Below are positions 9,899 through 22,810 of a DNA stretch of 64,000 nucleotides, one piece after another. The translations under genes were made by a program, and so were the position numbers. The stretch spans positions 1 through 64,000 of the forward strand of contig JBBPSI010000013.1 of the NCBI GenBank assembly GCA_038093515.1, written 5' to 3'. This DNA comes from Butyriboletus loyo (Eukaryota; Basidiomycota; Agaricomycetes; Boletales; Boletaceae). A model generated the notes under the pieces. That model was not told where the DNA came from, searched no databases, and worked only from the letters and a program-made list of their open reading frames with translations. Position 1 is the first letter of the stretch, and the number at the start of each line of letters is the position of its first letter.

Positions 9899-11353
9899 TT
9901 AGACCATCCTGGGAATTTCATTGGTAACGTCGTTAGGGAGGTCAAGTATCTTAGTAAACGGCATCGATGGCGTCGGCTGCAGCCAATTCTTCTCGTCGTA
10001 GTGGGCATGGGGTGGGCTATCAATCATGTGAAATGTGTATGCATAGCGAGTCTGGCTACTCGTGTTTCGCTCAGACTTGTGTAACACATTACCGTGAATC
10101 AGTACTAGGTCCCCTGTGGTAAATCCGTCAAGCAGGGTTTGGTGAATAGCGCAAAGCCAACTGACCTGGTTCGCAGGTTTGTATGACATAACTCCCGGTC
10201 ACGCTTGCAGAATTCGCGTTCATATTGGGAAGAATTGGAGGGCAGATTTCCTCAAACCCGGTTCCACCTCCGGGCTTGCGTATAAAACGTTTGGTAATTG
10301 GTGTGGTAAGATGCGAGCCCGGTAGAAACGAAAGCGCTCCATTGGATGACGTGCATCTTTCCATTGGTATCCAGAATCCGAGGGCAGTGGGAGGCGAAGT
10401 ATACTGGAACAGTCGTTAGAATGGTAGGGACTCGGCGGTGTATCTCGAGGGAGAGATCTACGCACAAGGAATGTTCTTAGAGAATACAGCCATGTTGCGC
10501 GACAGCAGCAACGTCAAGTTGACATCACGGTCCATCAATTAGTGACTCACGAGTCCGTGTGTTCGGGAACTAGTAAATAAGCTTTTAGTGAGGATCAATG
10601 ATGTGCTCGAGATATAAAACTAATCACCAGCGCCGCCGATCTCTGGTTGCTTGAAGATGACCATCGATTGAAGGACTGACATATCGGCAATTATTGGATC
10701 ATCGTGGTCCCTAGGATCCGGTAGAAATGCTTACCAACAGGATCATGATGAAATTTGAGGTCTCTGACCACGGCTTTCAACTTGTCATTCTCCAGGGTCA
10801 CCACCCGGAAGACCGGGTCCAACACATGTAGTGCTGCAGCATTTCAGTCCTGTAAGAAAAATAGTGCCGAGCAGTAGCGCACCATGCCCAATCTTGTTGA
10901 CTGCCTTGGTTTTATCTCTTGTAAGCTGACGGTTCTCATTCACGGCTTCTTCCTCCAGGAAGTAACGGATCTTGTCGCCCGAGTTGAGGAAGTAGTTATC
11001 GCCAACGTGGTCCTCGTCAGACGTGGTAAATTTCGTCTGACCAATGACGAACAACTTGATTTACGGCAAGGCATTAAATTAATGATCGAGCACTCACGAG
11101 TGGGTGGTCCTCTAAGCTGAAGTCAACCAACAGATCTTTCGAGCGTTGAAGGAGAGATGAGACCTGGTCTTGCGACAAAAAATTTGGAATGCAAACGTAG
11201 CTGTTAACCCTGGTTGAGCACTTTATGGAAGCAGAGAGTAGTTTCACTCACCCCTCTCGATATAACTAGATAACATAGGATTGAGTTGAATGGAGCATCC
11301 AGAAATGACTTCTCACTGGCCTGTTCCACTTGCTCCTGTGTCATGTACTCCAT
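9899..11353 (-). CDS. Phytanoyl-CoA dioxygenase family protein (PHYHD1-like)
   Basis: This is a predicted Fe(II)/2-oxoglutarate oxygenase. After splicing, the order is YVCIPNFLSQDQVSSLLQRS, then GDKIRYFLEEEAV, KIGHALHVLDPVFR, DLKFHHDPV, LQSMVIFKQPEIGGA, then VPEHTDSTFLYTSPPTALGF, GALSFLPGSH, GGGTGFEEI, DLVLIHGNVLHKSERNTS and SQTRYAYTFHM. The metal triad is visible: H-x-D in EHTDS and the distal His in VLHKSE; the Arg in QTRYAY is the likely 2-oxoglutarate anchor. About nine introns are needed, including tiny exons that carry VPEHTDS and TFL. The start MEYMTQEQVEQ fits the family, but the first one or two splice junctions are unresolved. The substrate is unknown. It ends 56 bp from THI6. Confidence 0.85.
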
Positions 11354-11565
11354 CGTGTCGACTTGAGGTTGATGATGGGAGAAGCGAGTCAGATCACTCG
11401 TAGTTATTAATTAGCTAGGAGTCTTTTGCGCGGCGACATATTTTATGCCGGATTACATCCATTACGGCGTAGAGGGAAGAGTGTACAATAAAATAATAAT
11501 CACGAACACTTGATGATAGTCAACTATACTGTACAAGAGGCTCGTTTGAAGTCAAAAACCCAGTC

Positions 11566-14077
11566 TCATACCTCAGAGTCCGCTGCGTTGTCGTCGACAT
11601 CAATGTTTTCTCCGTTGACCAGTCGCTGAATAAGATGATCAATTTTTGCTTTGTGTATCCGGTGATGTTCTTGCCATCCTTTCCAAGGATGATGAGGATG
11701 CTACAATGATGCGACTCATTAATCGCCTGTCCAAGGGAATAGAAGTAGTGCATACCAGTCGCCCAAATGCTTGGAATATTTTATCCGACGTGCCCTCGGG
11801 TTTTGTGAAAAAATACTTGGCAAGAAGAATATCGTCTGAGCGGGAATACCGCATCTTCTTCTCGGGAGGCTGCGGTAAAGGATCATCCTCTTCTGTCCTG
11901 TTCAGTTCGTGTTTGTGGCGACGCCAAAACTTCATCCATGATGCACGAGAATGGTGTGGAGCCTGTGAATGAAAATGGTAAGCGACGAACATTATGCACA
12001 GTGAATGAATGACCTTTGTAGCGACGTCTTTCCAGAAGGCTACCATGTCGAAGCGATCCTGAGATCTATGACGGAAGTTAAAGGATAGTAAGTAAACTGA
12101 ACTCTGTCCACCATGTATTCGACCGACTTTCTATATTCCATGAAGCGAACCAAAAATGTCACATCCTGTTCCGTGAACGCGACACCTTTACCAGTCGTAC
12201 TTCTGAACAATGCCCTCGGGGGAGTTGGGGATCGATTGCGCGGTGGGTTACCTTCTTGCTGTAGCCTTTGTTGTGCTGCTGCAATGATCCCGGGACCGGT
12301 ACTAACTCGGAGCTGTTGTTCGGCTTCGTTTTGTTCGTGTTCTCCCTCTTCTTGGGGGGTCACTGCATCTCCAAGGTCCATGGAATAACCACCAAGCCTG
12401 ATTTGATGTTTGTTGCAATACCGGCGCCAAGAGTAAAAGCTGCAAAGAGGTTATTCGATAAGGTGAATGGGGCATACAAACCTGTTTGCTCACGTATGAT
12501 GCGGGGCCTAGAGGGTGAATCGCTCAGCAAGTTCATCTGTATGCTAGGCAAAACTACAAACCTTCACGGCTATTCTCTCACATATTTCTCTCAGGCTGAG
12601 AACGATTGGATTTGGGAACTTCATACATATGATAGTGATGAAGCACAAACCTTAGTACAAGACCTTGCTCTTGGCAGTAATCGATATATCTCTTGAGGTA
12701 CAACACATCGTCAGAGGTGAAAAGATTCCCGCCATATGTGCTCTTGATTACACGGCTTGGTGGCGTAGGAGACCGAGCAGGTGGATTTCTTCGATTGAGG
12801 ACAAGGGTAGAGGGTGGTGGCGCAGGAACTCCCTACTAAAGTTTCAGCTATATGCGCGTGCAATAATACATTGTAAGCTTGCCTGGTTCCGACTTCGCTT
12901 TCGACCACGGGATTTTTCTCCGGCAGCATTGTCAACGGGTGCATTAGATGAGCCAGCGGTGGAAGGCCCTGGATCGTGGATGTAAGGAGGAGCTTGTTCA
13001 TAAGATTGCTGATACTGGACGGGCATGTCAAGCTACATGGTACAGAGTGATTCGGATGCCAAACTAACCGTTGCAGGATCATAGGTGTAATCGCCTGGAG
13101 GTGCCCAATCCGTTTGCTCGTCTCGATACCTATAAGCGTAAGGTGGGCCACTCGGCCCTGCTACTATATGGGGTGGAGGCTGCTCAAAACCAGTAACCCA
13201 TGGACCATCCCGATAAGGTTGTGTCGGACGAGGGAGCATTCCTGAGGGGGGCTGAGGAGGGGCCATGTGAGTCTGTTGTGGTGCGATGGCATTGGGAGCT
13301 TGCCATGACTGAGGAGGAGCTGCAGTGGGAGGCTGCATACCGCGAGGGGGAGGGTGCATTGGGTGTGCATAGACGGGATAGCCGTACGAGCCCTGCGGCG
13401 GTGGGTGCACAAGGGGATCAGTTGGAGCCATGGTCGCGAGGGCCGAGGGGGGAGGGGGGATGGGTGGCAACGAAGACACTTGAGCAGATGAGGTAGAGTC
13501 ATTCTGGGAAGAGACAACGGCCGGGAGATCGACCCTACAAGAGTGATATTAGAGGATGACATGAAATGCGAGGGAGGGCTACTACTTTTCCGTACCAGTC
13601 ACTTTGCACCCTGCCCAGTTGTGCTGAAATGTCTGGAGTGCGCTGGTACGAACACACTCATGGACCCAGCGGGAGTGAAGAACGATTTTGCCCTTCTTAC
13701 CGGCATACTGGCGGAACAAGTTCTGACCCGACTCTTTGTGGGGGTCAACTGATATGTGGATGAGAGTTGTTGGTGCAGTTGAGGGAGATCGATGGACACT
13801 TGCCTAAAATGTATGGAGTGCCACTATAACTGGGAGAGACGGCGCCGCCATGTTTCTGCGAGGGCAGTGATGGGACCGCATGATCGGTATGGAAGTATGA
13901 TTCACATACGGTGATGAGCTCTACGAGGTCTTCTCTGTCGTCGACATCCTTTTCGATGTAGATTGTGAGCGGGGTGCCCATCATGGGCTCGAGAAAGAGG
14001 ACGGCATTCTGGGGATCGTTGGCAGGCTGGGGGGCATTCTGGCTGTGAGCGCGTCTGGTAGAGCGGGCTGGTGCCAT
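11566..14077 (-). CDS. RAP1: RAP1-like telomere protein: BRCT plus three Myb-like modules
   Basis: The start MAPARSTRRAHSQN leads into a BRCT domain: LFLEPMMGTPLTIYIEKDVD, KHGGAVSPSYSGTPYILVD, YAGKKGKIVLHSRWVHECV. A proline-rich linker follows (SSLPPIPPPPSALATM, then RGRKRSRN). Three helix-turn-helix modules come next: FTSDDVLYLKRYIDYCQEQG with APHHTFYSWRRYCNKHQIRL; FTEQDVTFLVRFMEYRKS with APHHSRASWMKFWRRHKHEL; and the canonical Rap1 Myb, RYSRSDDILLAKYF with GTSDKIFQAFGRL and HPHHPWKGWQEHHR. The reading frame ends shortly after, at DNAADSEV, so no RCT (Rap1 C-terminal) domain is seen unless a further exon exists. About nine introns are needed, one probably GC-AG. Known Rap1 proteins protect telomeres or bind TRF-like partners; which applies here is inference. 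Confidence 0.85.
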
Positions 14078-14652
14078 GGGTCTTGGCCAGGACTGGTCTT
14101 GATGCCTTCAGAAGAGAGGCGAAAGAAAAACCGCCAGCCAAAATCAGGTCACGGGGTGTGTGACCCATACAAATTTGGAAGCATACCAGTGGTTGGAGTC
14201 CTGCAAGCGGACTTTCAATTCGCCGGCACCTCGGCTGCACTGCACACTGGGTTGGCAACACTTTTCGTAATGCTACACCCCTCATAATGGAGGGGAAGAT
14301 AAGTTGTGCACACAACTATGTACGCCTCGTACATCGTAATGACACTAATAGCGCCGGATAGCATTGATGCTGAATGCGTCGAGTCAGTATCAGTGCCCGG
14401 AGCGGGTGTATGGGGGTACACGGACAATACTCGCGAAAAAAAAAACTGATCAATGGCGATGTTGTGCCTTGTTTGTTTATATCAACGGGAAGTCGGAGTC
14501 TAAAAATGTATTATCTATCGAGGGATTGTGGACGAGTTTCCTGTCGATTCACCCGCAAACAGCAGATACTTCATCGCGCTGCCCATCCGCTCCATTCCTC
14601 TCTCTCCTCCCTTGTCTCTTCCCGACACCTCCCTTCTCTTTTTTCTACCGCA
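14078..14652. promoter_or_regulatory. Divergent promoter region RAP1 / CDC24
   Basis: 575 bp lie between the divergent starts. The 80 bp before the CDC24 start are C/T-rich (CTCTCTCCTCCC near 14599), the usual pyrimidine tract before fungal transcription starts. No specific operator was recognised. Confidence 0.4.
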
Positions 14653-17600
14653 ATGGCCAACCCCGCTGGCCGCAAAAAATCAATCATCTCCACCCCTGGC
14701 CTCGTAATTGAAACACCTGTCGCTAATAACAACATTCTTAACAAGGCCGCCTCCGCCTCCACCTCTCTCTACCAACAATGCTCTTCGTTGCGTGCTCGTC
14801 TCATGCGCATCCCAAATTTCTCCCATTTCTTCATCCTCTCTTCTCCCAACGGTGACCTTCGTCAGTCCACCGATCCAGTCACACAGCTTTGGGATTGCTT
14901 CACCCTCGGCATCCCCCTCTGTTTCCTCTTCAACCTCCTTTCTCCTCCAACCCGTCCTATCGCCGAGATAAGCACTGATCCTGCCACTTTTGATGTCTCC
15001 AATGAGAAGGAGAAGAAACGTGCCATTGCTAAATTCGCCATGAGATTGTCTGAAATAGACAATTGTGAAAGATTCACTGTATCCGATTTGTGGGATCGTC
15101 ATTCCACCGACGGCTTGGTGAAGGTGCGAAGTCCTGTGTTGTCTCCGTCGACTCGTAAGCCTGACATGCCATAGGTTGTTAGCACTGTCACTACCCTTGT
15201 CGACCTTTTACCCTCCGACATCTTCGAGCCAGCTCCAATCTCTCCCCCTCTCCTCGCGTCACAAGAGTCGATAGATTCCTTTGCAAATCACGCATTTAAC
15301 GCTAATGTCGCTCCAAATGCGCAAGACGCGGCCAGAAACAATATTGTCAGAGAAATGGTAGAAACTGAACGTAAATATGTGCAAGACCTGGAGGTTATGC
15401 AGGTCAGGCGCACATCTTTTCGTTTCGCTATCTTCCACTGACTCGAGTCAGAAATACGCGACCGCATTGTCGCAAAGCAACACAATAGACCAGGATACCA
15501 TCCATCTACTTTTCCCGGGCCTAAACAAGTTGCTCAATTTCCAGAGAAAGTTTCTTATTCGCCTTGAGAGCACTGCCGAACTGCCTTGGAAAGACCAGCG
15601 TTGGGGTCTGCACTTCCTTGAGAATGTGAGTTTAATTGTTCCCTTCTTTGGTATTCAACACATACTTAATGCGGTGCTTTCATTTTCATTGCGACACGCC
15701 GTGTTGTATTTGAAACAATAGGAAGACGAGTTTGCGGTTTATGAGCCTTACTGTGCTAACTACACGAATGCGGCAGACATCATGATCAAAGAGGAGCAAA
15801 ACTTGTCGGTATGTGATCTCCTTTCATTCCATGTCGGCTCCCCGCCAACTTGGTCGCCATGTGAGCCCCGTTGGCGTGACAACGGTAGACATCGGTTGCA
15901 TCCCAAAATAACATCTAATGTTTCCATTCTCCTGGGTTCTAGGTACACAACAATTTGATCAATGCCAAATCAGAATTACCCGCCTTTCTAATCAAACCTG
16001 TTCAAAGGATTTGCAAGTATCCACTGCTCTTGGATGTGAGTGATCTTTCTCTCTGTTAGATTGCATCTTTTCACTTTCATTTGCAGTCCCTAGTCAAGGC
16101 ATCCACCGTCGTTGATTACCCACACTACGAGGAGCTCCAAGCTGGTTCCGCCGCAGCGAAGCGGATAACGGACAAGATCAATGAAGCACAACGTCGCGCG
16201 GAGAATAATCAAACTGTACGAAATCTCGAAGGTCGCGTCAAAGAATGGAAGGGTCATCACTTGTCCAACTTTGGCAACCTCCTGCTCGACGATATTTTCA
16301 CTGTCACCAAGTCGGAAGTGGACCGAGAGTACCATGTCTTTCTATTTGAGAAGATTATTTTATGTTGCAAGGAGGCGCTCCAGCCACCACCGAACGGTAA
16401 AAGGGGCGGCAAAAACAATTCGCTCCTGAAGAAGCAGCCTACCCCTGCAGTCGCGTCTGCTCCCGGTGTACCGAACAAGAAGAAGGATACTCCACTCCTT
16501 CTAAAAGGTCGTATCTTCTTGAATAACGTCACTCAGGCCATTCCAAGTTCGCCCAGAAATTCGGTTGGTGCGTATGCGGACTGTATTTCGTCACTCGCAA
16601 ACTCACATTTCTTCAAGGTTCTTCTACCGTCAACCCATACTCTCTTGCTGTATGGTGGAGAGGTGATGACGATCTGGAGTACTTTATTCTCCGCTGTCGT
16701 TCGGACGAGCAGCTAAAACAATGGGAGACTCAGATTAACAGGTTGATCAGAGAAGTAGCAAGTCGGAGGGCTTCGGACCGAAATATCTCGCAATTTGTCA
16801 CGCACAATAGTCATGCCTCCATACCCCCTTCAATTACCCAGCGGTCCCCACTCCCCTACACTCACGACAGGGCATCATCTTCGATGTCGCACGTCCAATA
16901 CGTAAACAGTCTACCGCCTCATCCAGCTAGCGGTCGTCACCGACCGAGTCCTTATCCCGGCGAAGAGCAGTTTTCTGTGGCATCGTCCTCCGGATCGTAT
17001 TCTAGCCCTGGTCACCATGGATATGTCTCCGCAGATGGGTTCGAGTTTGATCTGGATGACGAGTATGAGGATTACCCACCATCAAGCATACCCTCGTCGG
17101 GGCGCGGTACGCCGTTAGGCACACACCGTCTAACAGGACAAAACCTTCAACCTGACCGTGATTCCTTCACCGGGTATGATCATTCTCGAGCTCGAACAGA
17201 AGATACCAACGGCTATGTCCATACTCAGTGGAGATCTGCCAATGGTACTCAGCCATTCCCCAATGCTGCTGGGTCTGTTATACCCTCTTACCGTCCACAA
17301 GCCACGCGGATGAGCTCTACCACAAGCGCAACGGATACTGGCTTCGGCTCTGGTTCTCGACCTCCCCGAATTCCCTTGCACACCCAAAGAAGTTCCCAGA
17401 AGCTCACGGCCCCATATGATCAACCCGATACACCGACTTCCGTTCATAGTACACCAGTCGCTCTGCCACTTAGCCGATCCAGGAGTGCAAGTCAACCCAG
17501 CGCTTATGTTCCACAAATATCTCCGCCCCCCATCCCTGGCACTGTGTGGACACACCGTCTGCAGAGCTCGACGGTGGAAAATAAGCGGGGCAGTGGTTCC

Positions 17601-18011
17601 AGTCAATCCACCCGTGGCTCGTCAGAGGAGTCGCCGAACAGCTCGTCGCCAATAACACCGTTTGGTTCGAGTGAATCATCATTGGCAGGATCAGGGCTGC
17701 GACAGTCGAGGTCGCAAATGTTCGAGAGCATGGTTCTGAATAACGGTCACCCCCCTTCCGTGAAAGTCAAAGTCCATTTCCAGGATGATATCTTTGTTAT
17801 CCAAGTCCCTCGATTCACGGAATTCAGCGAACTCGTGGATAAGGTAGGGAAGAAGATTCGCTTATGCGGTCCACGTCGGGACGACACTCCGCTGAGGGTG
17901 AAGTACAAGGATGAGGATGGTGATTTGATATCCCTTGGGTCCACCGAAGATGTACAGATGGCTTTTGAGTCGTTCCGCCCTGGCGGACAAGTCACTCTCT
18001 ATGTCACGTAG
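14653..18011 (+). CDS. CDC24: CDC24, guanine-nucleotide exchange factor for Cdc42
   Basis: This protein activates Cdc42 at sites of polar growth. Seven exons (14653-15123, 15175-15402, 15452-15625, 15722-15808, 15943-16035, 16087-16567, 16618-18011) sum to 2928 nt, 975 residues. A CDC24-type calponin-homology region (about 50-190) includes DPVTQLWDCFTLGIPLCFL. The Dbl-homology domain (about 210-395) contains NIVREMVETERKYVQDLEVM and LPAFLIKPVQRICKYPLLL. The PH domain (about 400-560) includes HVFLFEKIILCCKEA and YSLAVWWRGDDDLEYFILRC. A serine/proline-rich linker follows, then a C-terminal PB1 domain (about 891-975) with VKVKVHFQDDIFVIQVPRF and YKDEDGDLISLGSTEDVQ, the surface that binds the Bem1-type scaffold. 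The inner start MANPAGRKKS was chosen because upstream in-frame codons lie in the pyrimidine-rich leader. Confidence 0.93.
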
Positions 18012-18639
18012 GTTGTCCGCAATAACTAGTATTGCTATCCCCTTCATTCCCGATCCTCGCGTGCTTGTCTGCTGCGATTGTTCTCATTTGTCACCCACAT
18101 CTCCCTTGTTAAGTCCATCCGTCATCTGTCTGTTTCATCCACATTCGTTCACTCATCCTCGTTCCTCTTTTATTTCTCTATCAATACTCTGACGTAATTC
18201 CGACTCCGAGTCGACAACCAAGACTTCATCTGTTTTCTCTTGTCATTTTCTTTCCTTGAATTCTTTGACGCCATTGAGTATCATATCTAAAACATGGAGG
18301 AACATCGGTCATGTATCACTCTTGATAGAACACTACACTCATTGCTACGGGTCTTATTATATTATGATTATTGGTTACCAATGGTCTGACCTTCGGCGAT
18401 TTAGCTTGGTGCGTTGGGCAACTCTACAATGCCTCAGGCGACAAGTCCCCTAGGCTATGTAAGTCCATGACGCTCGTGGCGCTATGTAAAGAGCGAGCAT
18501 CGTCTCCGTATTCTGACTGCCCATCAATAGTTTCCTACCACAGCATGAATAATGCGGACTGAAAGACAACTCGGGACACTTACATCAAAGTAGTGGTTAA
18601 CCACACTCCGGGGAGCTTCGATAGAATAGTCACAAAAAA
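18012..18639. other. Convergent 3' regions of CDC24 and GH63 gene
   Basis: No gene is supported. The first part is pyrimidine-rich 3' untranslated sequence of CDC24; the rest is probably the 3' end of the hydrolase gene on the other strand, perhaps with one more small exon. Confidence 0.4.
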
Positions 18640-21600
18640 TTATATAGTTATTGGTAGAGGAAACTTACTCCGTGGTGTTCTTGGTAACCGACATGTCACT
18701 CCGCTTTGCAAGATATGATAGGCAACTAGGCCCGACCTGGTGAAGCATGAAATGATAAATCAAAATGTACGAGCTCTCCACCTCGAACATTCTCACCATC
18801 CCGTCTGATGTGATGCTCCAAGCCCTCGACCGCTATCTGCATGGAAAAACTGGCACGATAGTGCTGTCAGTAACTATGAATGTGAGGGAAAACGTTCTTC
18901 ACTTCGTAAAACCAGACATAATCACGGAAATGTGGATCACTGTCCAACTTCGGATGACCACCATTAGTGGCCCTTCTACCTTCAATATCGCGCCCAAATA
19001 TGTGGATAATACGATGTTGAATTTCCTCCGCGACTTCGACGAGGTTCATGTATTCGCCGCTTCCGGTGGGGCATTCAACCTGAAGATCGTCCCCATAGTA
19101 CTGATAAAACCGTTGGAGACTCTCTATGAGCAGGAAATTGACAGGAAGCCCTAGATAGACCGTGAGTTCGTGCACGCGAAGTGTCATTAGGTCCTCACAG
19201 ATTGGGCCACGCCAGTTAGAGTTTCCACCAAACATCCCAGAGAGAGAATCGCCAGGCCAGTACCTGACTTCATGCCACTCTCCATGAACATGCATCCCCC
19301 AAGGTTTATCCTTGTGTAACTTCGACAAACTAAAGGACATTCCATGAGATATCGCGCAAGGGGGGTCGCAACAAGACGTACGATCGAATACCGTGCTCAC
19401 TCAAGAACTCGTTCTCATCTAGCATCTTCTCTAAAATGCGGACAAGTCTCTCCTTGCTGGCAAGCGCAAGCAAACGCCGTTCACCCTTACCACTGACTAT
19501 AAAATACTGAGAAAACAAAGGGTGAGATGAGGGCTATCACATTACCCTTCATATTCGCCATATTCCGAGCCGAGACCTCTGGTCTGTGATCGATAAACCA
19601 CTCCACACGCTTCTTGAAACCTGGGAATCGGCGGAGCACGGCAGGCTCCAGAACAAGGGTTGCGTAAAGGGGAATGAGGCCAACAAGGCTGCGCACAGGC
19701 AACTGGATCGAGTCACCGGGTCCGAACTGAATGACATCATAATACATTCCGTCTTCCTCATTCCAAAGGCTCCGCTCGTTGTCTCCCGACATGTATGTCA
19801 TAGCATCAGCAATAAAGATGAAGTGCTGAGGTCGGTCAGTGAAATGGCATTTCCACGAACAATTCAATGTACCTCAAAGAACTTGGAGGCAATGTCCTCA
19901 TACACTGCATTATGCTTCGCAAGCTCAAGAGCCATATTCAACCTGGACGCCGTCAACGAAACCTGCAAGGACGTATCACCTCAGACTTACATATTCAAAC
20001 AATAAAATGCCATCCAAGCAGTGCCGTCCGCCTGACGTAAATTTCCTCCCGTTGGCAGTGGCTCGGAACGGTTGAAAACGCCAATATTATCGAGCCCAAG
20101 GAAGCCTCCCTCGAAGACATTGTGTCCCCCAGAGTCCTTTCTATTCACCCACCTGCATTGTAACCATGATCAACTGAACCTCCCGTGAACACACGCCACG
20201 GACCACGTGAAATTCAGCAGTAACTTCTGGAAAACCCTCTCCAAAAACGGTATATCCTCCCGTCCTGTGAGCTTACGTTCCATCTTGAAAACTCTAAACG
20301 TGGCCCTACAGTCCGTCAAATCAATAGTTTGAACAAACTCAAGGGAAACGATACTCACCAAGCATGTACAGGCGGATTCACGTCCGAGAAGTTCCACTCA
20401 TACGCGGGAATCTGCCCATCCGGCTTCATGTACCACTCTCTAGTTAGCAAATCCAATTGCTTCTTGGCGAAGGCAGCATCAACGATGGCAAGGGGTATGC
20501 AGTGGAAGGCGGTATCCCAAGCGGCAAAAAATGGATATTCCCACCTGGGCAAATGACTTGTCGAGTTGTAAAACAAATAGATAAAAGTAGTACGCACTTG
20601 TCGGGCATGGAAAGAATGTCGTCGATATGCATATGGCGCCAATCCTGACGAGTGGTTTAATGCAGACTAGTAAGTCACAGAAAAACCATACTTGATTGCG
20701 AACGTATTTACGTCCGGGGGGTGGTGGGGGTTGTGCAGGGTCGCCTTCAATCCACTCCTTCTGTATGAAGTGGTAGTATTGTTTCGTCCACAACATGCCC
20801 CCAAGGGCCTGCCTCATTATTTGCCTAAAGTCGTCGCTTATCGGGCCGAATACAAGCGAATTGTAGAATTCATCGGCTTCTTCACGCCGTTCCTCTATTA
20901 CTCCGTCAAAGGCGTCTTCGTCCTCTAGGTTCGAGACCTTCGAGACAGACTGCGGAGTCAATCTTATGCGTACAACCGCGCACCCACCGTTAGCCGGGAC
21001 ATTCTGGAAAATATAATGTGCCGCAGATTTCGTGCCTCGTTTTTCTGGGTTGACAAGAGGGGATTGCTGTGAAATAGACGTGGGGATGAACTGGCGCGCC
21101 TTTTCGCAATCGCTTCCTTCGGAAACCGAACTATTCGACCCGGAGACAGACCGATGACACGGGACAATATGATTGTGAAAAGCGTCTTTGACATACGGCG
21201 ACGTGTTTTGTTCTCCGTAAAGACGTTGGAAGTTGGTATCATTCTCCGTAAAAATGAGTTCGGGTTGAATGACGATATCCTCATCCGTGGTGAATGCACC
21301 TTCAGCATTGACAGGTGGTGGAGAGGGTAGGCAGTACATAAAGTACCTCTCCATAGTTGGATGTCTTATCTTGATATATTGAATATCGTTTTCGGTGACC
21401 GAGCCAGCAAGAGATGGCATTGGGGGCTTAACAGCAGGCCACGACCATGTGTTGCGGAACCACAGCTGGGGAATGATATGGAGCGTTGCTGGTTCTGGAC
21501 CACGATTGTAACTGGTGATCCGCACATAAAGGTTGTTCGGGTCATCTTCATCCTTGGCGTACTGCGAAATATGGTTCAGACTGTGGCTCTAAGCAGGAGC

Positions 21601-22446
21601 AAGAGATGCAGACCTCCATAAAGACGTCCCAATATCGGTCATCTTGGAAAGCGTCAGAATCTAGGATTTCGTACTCTGCCACATTTCGATCCCGATGGAC
21701 GTTCTCTGTCACGAGTTCTTCGTAGGGATACTTGCGTTGGGGGTACTTGTATAAGAACTTCATGTAGGAATGAGAAGGTGTCGAGTCTAAATAATAGTAG
21801 AGTTCCTTGACATCTTCGCCATGGTTCCCTTGGTGACCTGTGACGCCAAAAAGACGTTCCTTCAACATACGATCCTCGCCATTCCATAAGGAGAGCGAAA
21901 AGCAAAGTCGCTGATGGTTATCCGAGATACCACCAATGCCGTCTTCGCCCCACCGATAAGCCCGGGATCGCGCGTGTTCGTGAGGGAAGTGACTCCAAGC
22001 GTCACCATTTTCCGAATAGTCCTCTCGAACCGTTGCCTGAAGCAACCGATATGACTACCAAGGCACGGAGGACGCTACTAGATCAAGCTTACCCACTGTC
22101 GATCGCTGAGATATGGACCCCATCGTTTCCAATGGCGAAGCCGAGCATCATCCTGTTGAAGACGATGCCTCTCTGCACCTGTGTAGTTGACACCTAAGCT
22201 ATCATTTAACCGTTGGCGGTAACTCTCCTGGATGGTGCCGCCATCTGATACATTTGGACCACGTGGGCTCGTCTTTGAGGCCTTTGGAGGGGGCTCTGAT
22301 TTTGATGCTGCTGGCTTGGGAATCTGAATAGTGAGACGGTTGTCGCGAGAGTCCGAGTCGCTTAAACCTGGGCCATTGGAATCGTCGCCGCCTCTAAAGA
22401 GTTTCTCTTGTATCGCTTTGACCGAGCTAGAAGCCATGGAAGACAA
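18640..22446 (-). CDS. GH63-family glycoside hydrolase, bacterial-type architecture
   Basis: A long (about 930-residue) cytosolic-looking protein without signal peptide. The N-terminal 75 residues are low-complexity. The conserved core then starts with [80 protein letters not shown] and [20 protein letters not shown]. The (alpha/alpha)6 barrel has [20 protein letters not shown] with its WD pair, [24 protein letters not shown] and [12 protein letters not shown]. This arrangement matches the GH63 group common in bacteria and found in many fungi, distinct from ER processing glucosidase I, which would carry a membrane anchor. The C-terminal end after [11 protein letters not shown] is uncertain; an in-frame stop lies at 18640. 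About ten introns. Substrate unknown. Confidence 0.85.
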
Positions 22447-22810
22447 AAGGTGCGCAGGCAGTGACCGACGCTGGCTTTTTATCTTTTTTTTGCTCCAGAC
22501 GATACTTATCTGGGCTAGACCTTATATGATGTCATGTAGCCTTAATTTAAATCTGCGAACCAGCTGGACAGAATAAGCCAAATAAATCGTCCGCAATAAC
22601 TACGCCATCGATAGATGCCTGGGTCGGAAGAAAAAAAAAAGGGGGAGGGGGTATGTATTCGAAGATATCATTCCAAGGTGGGTTGATAAAGTCGAAATGA
22701 CCAAACAAATTAAAGCTACGGAAATTTATCAGCATTATGTAGAGACCCGCCTGCAGCTCGAATAACGGCCCGAGCCCGGTACATGGATGGAGTGATTCAC
22801 GGCCTACATG
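22447..22810. other. Intergenic, GH63 promoter and RhoGAP 3' end
   Basis: A purine tract (AAAAAAAAAAGGGGGAGGGG near 22627) is the only notable feature; no gene is seen. Confidence 0.4.

Noticed and set aside
12268..12696. 142-codon plus-strand open frame
   Set aside because: It lies antisense to RAP1 exons that carry conserved Myb motifs on the minus strand; the plus frame has no domain.
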